Assembly: GCF_023502205.1 (NCBI RefSeq)
Contig: NZ_JAMFLG010000022.1
Span: 18,046 to 82,045, forward strand
Source: Aquiflexum sp. TKW24L
Lineage (GTDB): Bacteria > Bacteroidota > Bacteroidia > Cytophagales > Cyclobacteriaceae
Length of the DNA: 64,000 bases
Reading direction: 5' to 3'
This document shows, in pieces, positions 61,296-64,000 of this stretch. Within the stretch, counting starts at the first letter, position 1; each line of letters opens with the position of its first letter. The notes beneath the pieces are model-generated. The model ran no database searches and was not told the DNA's origin. It saw nothing but the letters and a program-made list of their open reading frames with translations. A program made the position numbers and the translations under genes.

Positions 61296-61814
61296 ATGAG
61301 AACCTGGTTTTTGTGTAAAGTAAAATATGCCAAAGAAACTGAGCAAGGCCTGCTCAAAAACGTCTCCGAGCAATATCTGGTAGATGCCGTGTCATTTACA
61401 GAGGCTGAGGCGAGGATTTATGATATGCTTGGATCTGTCATCCGTGGAGACTTTCAGGTGACCAATATCAGCAAAAGCAATCTGGTAGATGTGTTTTTCT
61501 ATGAGGATATTGACATTTGGCACAAATGCAAGATCACCTATATCGTAGCAGATGGCGACAGCGGCAAGGAAAAGAAAGTGACGCAGTTCATGATTGTCAC
61601 AGCACATGACGTGAAGGAAGCTTACGAAAGGATCTTCGAAAGTCTAAACAACATGCTCGTTTCCTTCCGGGTGACGGAAGTGACCGAAAGTCCGATCATA
61701 GAAGTGTTCCCTTATGAAAAAGACGAAGAACTGAATCCACCGATTCCCGAAAATCTAAAACCACTTCGGGAGGTTCAGGCTGAACTTAGAGAATATGAAG
61801 AAAAGGACGAATAG
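61296..61814 (+). CDS. DUF4494 family protein
   Basis: 172 residues, soluble, no signal peptide. The conserved opening MRTWFLCKVKYAKETEQGLLKNVSEQYLVDA and the mid-part ARIYDMLGSVIRGDFQVTNISKSN and KCKITYIVADGDSGKEKKVTQ fit the Bacteroidota DUF4494 family, which contains no characterised member. It looks like an alpha/beta repeat of two similar halves (positions 1-85 and 86-172), which might be a tandem duplication, judged by eye only. It has its own promoter and no operon partner. Confidence 0.85.
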   Translation: MRTWFLCKVKYAKETEQGLLKNVSEQYLVDAVSFTEAEARIYDMLGSVIRGDFQVTNISKSNLVDVFFYEDIDIWHKCKITYIVADGDSGKEKKVTQFMIVTAHDVKEAYERIFESLNNMLVSFRVTEVTESPIIEVFPYEKDEELNPPIPENLKPLREVQAELREYEEKDE

Positions 61815-61893
61815 TCCTTTTATTTATGCCCAGAGCTTATAAGAATTATGTATATCCGCAATTCTGCCACTAGCAAAATTTTGTTTTAATTCA

Positions 61894-62017
61894 CCTCGAC
61901 TGCGCTCGGTGTCCGTAAATTTTATTTCTTGAGGAGGTGGAGGGAAATGCGGCTGCGCCGCATTTCCCTCCACCTCCTAACAATAGCACCAGATCCGGTG
62001 GCAGAGCGAAGTCGAGG
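61894..62017. repeat. Nested palindrome, REP-like element
   Basis: Inner hairpin: 22-base perfect arms at 61932-61953 (AGGAGGTGGAGGGAAATGCG...) and 61957-61978 around the loop TGC. Outer imperfect arms: CCTCGACTGCGCTCGGTGTC (61894 on) and the mirror GGCAGAGCGAAGTCGAGG (62000-62017). The GC-rich composition contrasts with the AT-rich flanks. Words like CCTCGACTNCGCTC are familiar repeated intergenic elements in Bacteroidota, from memory. Confidence 0.75.
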
Positions 62018-62485
62018 CCGTTTTGTCTAAAAGAGATAATGGCAAGAATGTGGATAGAATAAGAAATTTTAAAATTGCACTCTCTTCAAGGATTTTTAAG
62101 AAACTATTAAGATCAAACCATATTCAATTTTTTTCTTTTAGTGGCAAATTTAAGTTTGACTCCAAATCACTGTTAGAAAAGCCTTTCAATCAAAACATCC
62201 TTATTATTGTTTTTTTAAAATATACTATGGTAATTATAGATTAAATCTATATAAAATAATGTTTATCCTAAGTTTATACCTCTTATAAATTAATTTCAAT
62301 TAAATAAATCTTTAAATTCAAAAGTTATTTTTATGAAACAGGTATATTTGGAAGAGCTCTTAGGTGAGAGCTTGATTTTTGGCCAAAATCTCCTATTTAA
62401 AATAAATATACGCGTGAATGCATTTAACAAAATTAACTTTAAAGATTTTCTTAGAGTTTTTAAAAATCGTTCGTTCATTGATATA

Positions 62486-62515
62486 GCTACTTTTTTTCTT
62501 GACAAAAAAAGTAGC
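62486..62515. repeat. Perfect hairpin GCTACTTTTTTT / AAAAAAAGTAGC
   Basis: 12-base perfect arms (62486-62497, 62504-62515) around the loop CTTGAC. Followed immediately by TCCCGAT / ATCGGGA (62519-62525, 62530-62536), a second palindrome. GCTATCGGGAC occurs here (62527-62537) and again at 62645-62655. Confidence 0.65.
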
Positions 62516-62700
62516 CAATCCCGATGGCTATCGGGACAAGACGGCAGAATCCTATCCACCCACAAGGCCTATGCCGGCCCGGTCCGCCGTCATTCCTCCC
62601 CACCTCGAACAGATGGAATTCAGTTTAGGTAAAAAATTTCAGAAGCTATCGGGACTTTCTATCTTGGTTAGTAGTGTAACTACCAGTTGTAAAAAATTCA

Positions 62701-62726
62701 AAAAGGGGTCATAATTGACCCCTTTT
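62701..62726 (+). terminator. Intrinsic terminator-like hairpin before the BF3164-type gene
   Basis: AAAAGGGGTCA (62701-62711) pairs perfectly with TGACCCCTTTT (62716-62726) around TAAT. It lies only 19 bases before the next ATG, so it either ends read-through from the left or acts as an attenuator. Confidence 0.7.
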
Positions 62727-62745
62727 CTAAAAATCAAAATACTCT

Positions 62746-63825
62746 ATGAAATCATTTCTACCCTTATTATTAATTATTTTTCTTTTTTCCACCGGTTGTG
62801 AGTCTCCAACTGATGATGGAAATATATACTTTACTGAAAGTGATCTTCCTCCACAAAAAGTGCTGAAAGGCGTAAAATACAATTTTGAAAAAATCCTTAA
62901 TCCTAGGGGAATCTTTATGAAGGATAATCTTGCTTTGGTTTGGGAAAGCAAATATGCAAAGGACAAATTCCATGTCATTGATATGGAAACTGAAACTTAC
63001 CTCCAAACAAAGGGAATAGACGGATTGGGTCCGGGTGAAATCACCATGATATATTCTATGGATGATTTAGGAGAAAAAAATAAAATTTGGACTTATGATC
63101 TTGAACAATTTATTTTTTCAAAATATGATCTCTTAGATACCAACAAGCTGGCTGAAAATCAATTTAGGGCACCAAAAATTGAATATTTTATCACAGAACC
63201 CACATGGAGTTCTGATTCAACACTATTGGTGAATTTAGTAGATGGATGGGAAAAATACCTTCATATAAAACTGAATGGAGATACCCTGGCCCAATTTGGA
63301 AATTGGAAGGACAACATAAAAGGAAAAGAATTACCCCAGGGATTAAAAGAAGAAGAATTAGATGCCAATGTAGTAAGCAGCCTTTTCCAGGGATCTTTGA
63401 TGGCCAGCAAGAATAGAAATTACTTTATAAAGGTTGGGACAAATGTCGATTTTATTGAAATTATAGATTTGAATAAAAAAACAATAAAACCTATATATGG
63501 ACCTAAACAAGAATTACCTGAATTTAAGTATAGCTATGATCAGGGATATCAAATGCTCTCTCTCATCCCACCAATTGAACTCCAATATCGAGATGCTTTT
63601 GCGGGAATTGATTCTTTTTTTGTCCTTTATTTTGGAAAAGATTCAAAAAAAATCAGTGAACCTGATAACCTGAACCGGATTTTTGAATTTGATTATGAAG
63701 GAAATTTACTGAACCATTACCAATTGGATTACCCCCTTATTGGTTTTACCGTAGATGAAAATAGCAGAAGAATTTACGGTGTATCGTTTGACCAAGATCC
63801 CAATATTGTAAGATTCGATTATTGA
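62746..63825 (+). CDS. BF3164-type lipoprotein, TolB-like propeller
   Basis: 359 residues with signal peptide and lipobox FSTGC (Cys18). The mature region matches the Bacteroidota BF3164 lipoprotein family, expected to fold as a six-bladed TolB-like propeller: repeated short strands with D/G turns, as in GIDGLGPGEI near residue 90 and ENSRRIYGVSFDQDPNIVRFDY at the end. The surface role is unknown. The gene is clearly AT-richer than most of the window and follows a palindrome-rich desert, suggesting acquisition or relaxed history. It converges on the next gene with five bases between stops. Confidence 0.8.
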   Translation: MKSFLPLLLIIFLFSTGCESPTDDGNIYFTESDLPPQKVLKGVKYNFEKILNPRGIFMKDNLALVWESKYAKDKFHVIDMETETYLQTKGIDGLGPGEITMIYSMDDLGEKNKIWTYDLEQFIFSKYDLLDTNKLAENQFRAPKIEYFITEPTWSSDSTLLVNLVDGWEKYLHIKLNGDTLAQFGNWKDNIKGKELPQGLKEEELDANVVSSLFQGSLMASKNRNYFIKVGTNVDFIEIIDLNKKTIKPIYGPKQELPEFKYSYDQGYQMLSLIPPIELQYRDAFAGIDSFFVLYFGKDSKKISEPDNLNRIFEFDYEGNLLNHYQLDYPLIGFTVDENSRRIYGVSFDQDPNIVRFDY

Positions 63826-63830
63826 TTTTC

Positions 63831-64000
63831 TCAATTCCTCAGCTGATTCCCTATCACAAAACTGATCAACTCCTCCACAGCTATTCCTGCCCTTTCTGAA
63901 GCATCGGCAATATCTTCTCTGCTCACTTGGGCAGCGAAGGTTTTGTCTTTCAGCCTTTTTTTGACACCGCTGACTTCCATTCCCTCATAGCCCTGTGGCC
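63831..64000 (-). CDS. HD-domain hydrolase, C-terminal fragment (runs off window)
   Basis: Partial: the last 55 codons plus stop (TCA at 63831-63833 on the plus strand), reading leftwards from beyond the right edge. The visible protein ends GMEVSGVKKRLKDKTFAAQV, then SREDIADASERAGIAVEEL and ISFVIGNQLRN. The pattern V-K-K-R-x-K-D-K-x-F-A-A-x-V-x-R-E-D-I matches the C-terminus of a family of bacterial HD-superfamily phosphohydrolases, where this segment follows the metal-binding HD core. The catalytic part is outside the window, so activity cannot be judged. Confidence 0.7.
   Translation of the reverse strand, partial: PQGYEGMEVSGVKKRLKDKTFAAQVSREDIADASERAGIAVEELISFVIGNQLRN

Larger units (their letters stand above)
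61815..62745. other. Gene desert with palindromic elements
   Basis: 931 bases with no credible gene. Contents: nested palindrome at 61894-62017, AT-rich unstructured DNA to about 62480, two hairpins (62486-62515 and 62519-62536) and a terminator at 62701-62726. Short open frames here start or end inside these palindromes and lack coding character. Confidence 0.6.

Noticed and set aside
61894..62017. CRISPR-like array
   Set aside because: Only one nested palindrome; no regularly spaced identical repeats with unique spacers and no cas genes.
62023..62244. 73-residue plus-strand open frame after the nested palindrome
   Set aside because: Its start lies only a few bases from the palindrome and the sequence is AT-driven (Lys/Phe/Ile-rich) with no motif or ribosome-binding context.
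62333..62632. 99-residue plus-strand open frame in the gene desert
   Set aside because: Its C-terminal third reads straight through the two hairpins and the repeated GCTATCGGGAC word, so the frame is accidental; the first part has no family match.

Overview
The window looks like chromosomal DNA of a Bacteroidota bacterium of the order Cytophagales, most likely family Cyclobacteriaceae. The evidence is type IX secretion genes (sprA, porU, porV), Bacteroidota-only families (DUF4292, DUF4837, DUF4494, BF3164-type lipoprotein), promoters of the TTG-N19/20-TAnnTTTG type, little Shine-Dalgarno signal, several TTG starts, and moderate-to-low GC. No rRNA, tRNA, CRISPR array, phage or intact insertion sequence was seen.

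Layout. 1-5 kb: glutaminase and two tandem paralogous outer-membrane barrel proteins (minus strand). 5-8.8 kb: a PadR regulator followed by five overlapping paralogous membrane-protein genes, each with a HAAS-like N-terminal helical domain; this is the most system-like and least explained locus. 9-15.4 kb: typA, a pair of paralogous lipoproteins, isocitrate dehydrogenase and enoyl-CoA hydratase. 15.4-21.3 kb: envelope operon (lipid-linked sugar flippase, dUTPase, TPR protein, LolB-like DUF4292 lipoprotein, EnvC-like protein). 21.4-28.6 kb: tatA, gatA, LysM lytic transglycosylase, DUF4837 lipoprotein, malic enzyme, ruvA. 28.6-37.9 kb: sprA, gcvH and two tandem TonB proteins. 37.9-43.3 kb (minus): FAD oxidoreductase, a 1128-residue protease-like/propeller/barrel protein, and YicC. 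43.3-50.4 kb: one tight operon of MBL hydrolase, pssA, porU, porV and an M16 pseudo-peptidase. 50.4-56.2 kb: glycosyltransferase, YigZ, 3'-5' exonuclease, NhaC, a second FAD oxidoreductase and an Mpo1-like protein. 56.4-64 kb: CPA2 antiporter, repeat cluster, membrane patatin, DUF4494 protein, a palindrome-rich gene desert, a BF3164-type lipoprotein, and the 3' end of an HD-domain hydrolase running off the edge.

Three themes connect the genes. First, type IX secretion: SprA is the outer-membrane translocon, PorV carries substrates and PorU is the sortase. Second, envelope construction and turnover: flippase, LolB-like lipoprotein, EnvC-like protein, lytic transglycosylase, TatA, PssA and TonB. 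Third, central metabolism: icd, maeB, gcvH and glsA. The intergenic DNA is rich in short palindromes and degenerate tandem repeats, some present as several copies within this window. All function calls come from reading the sequence and recalling families; no database search was run.
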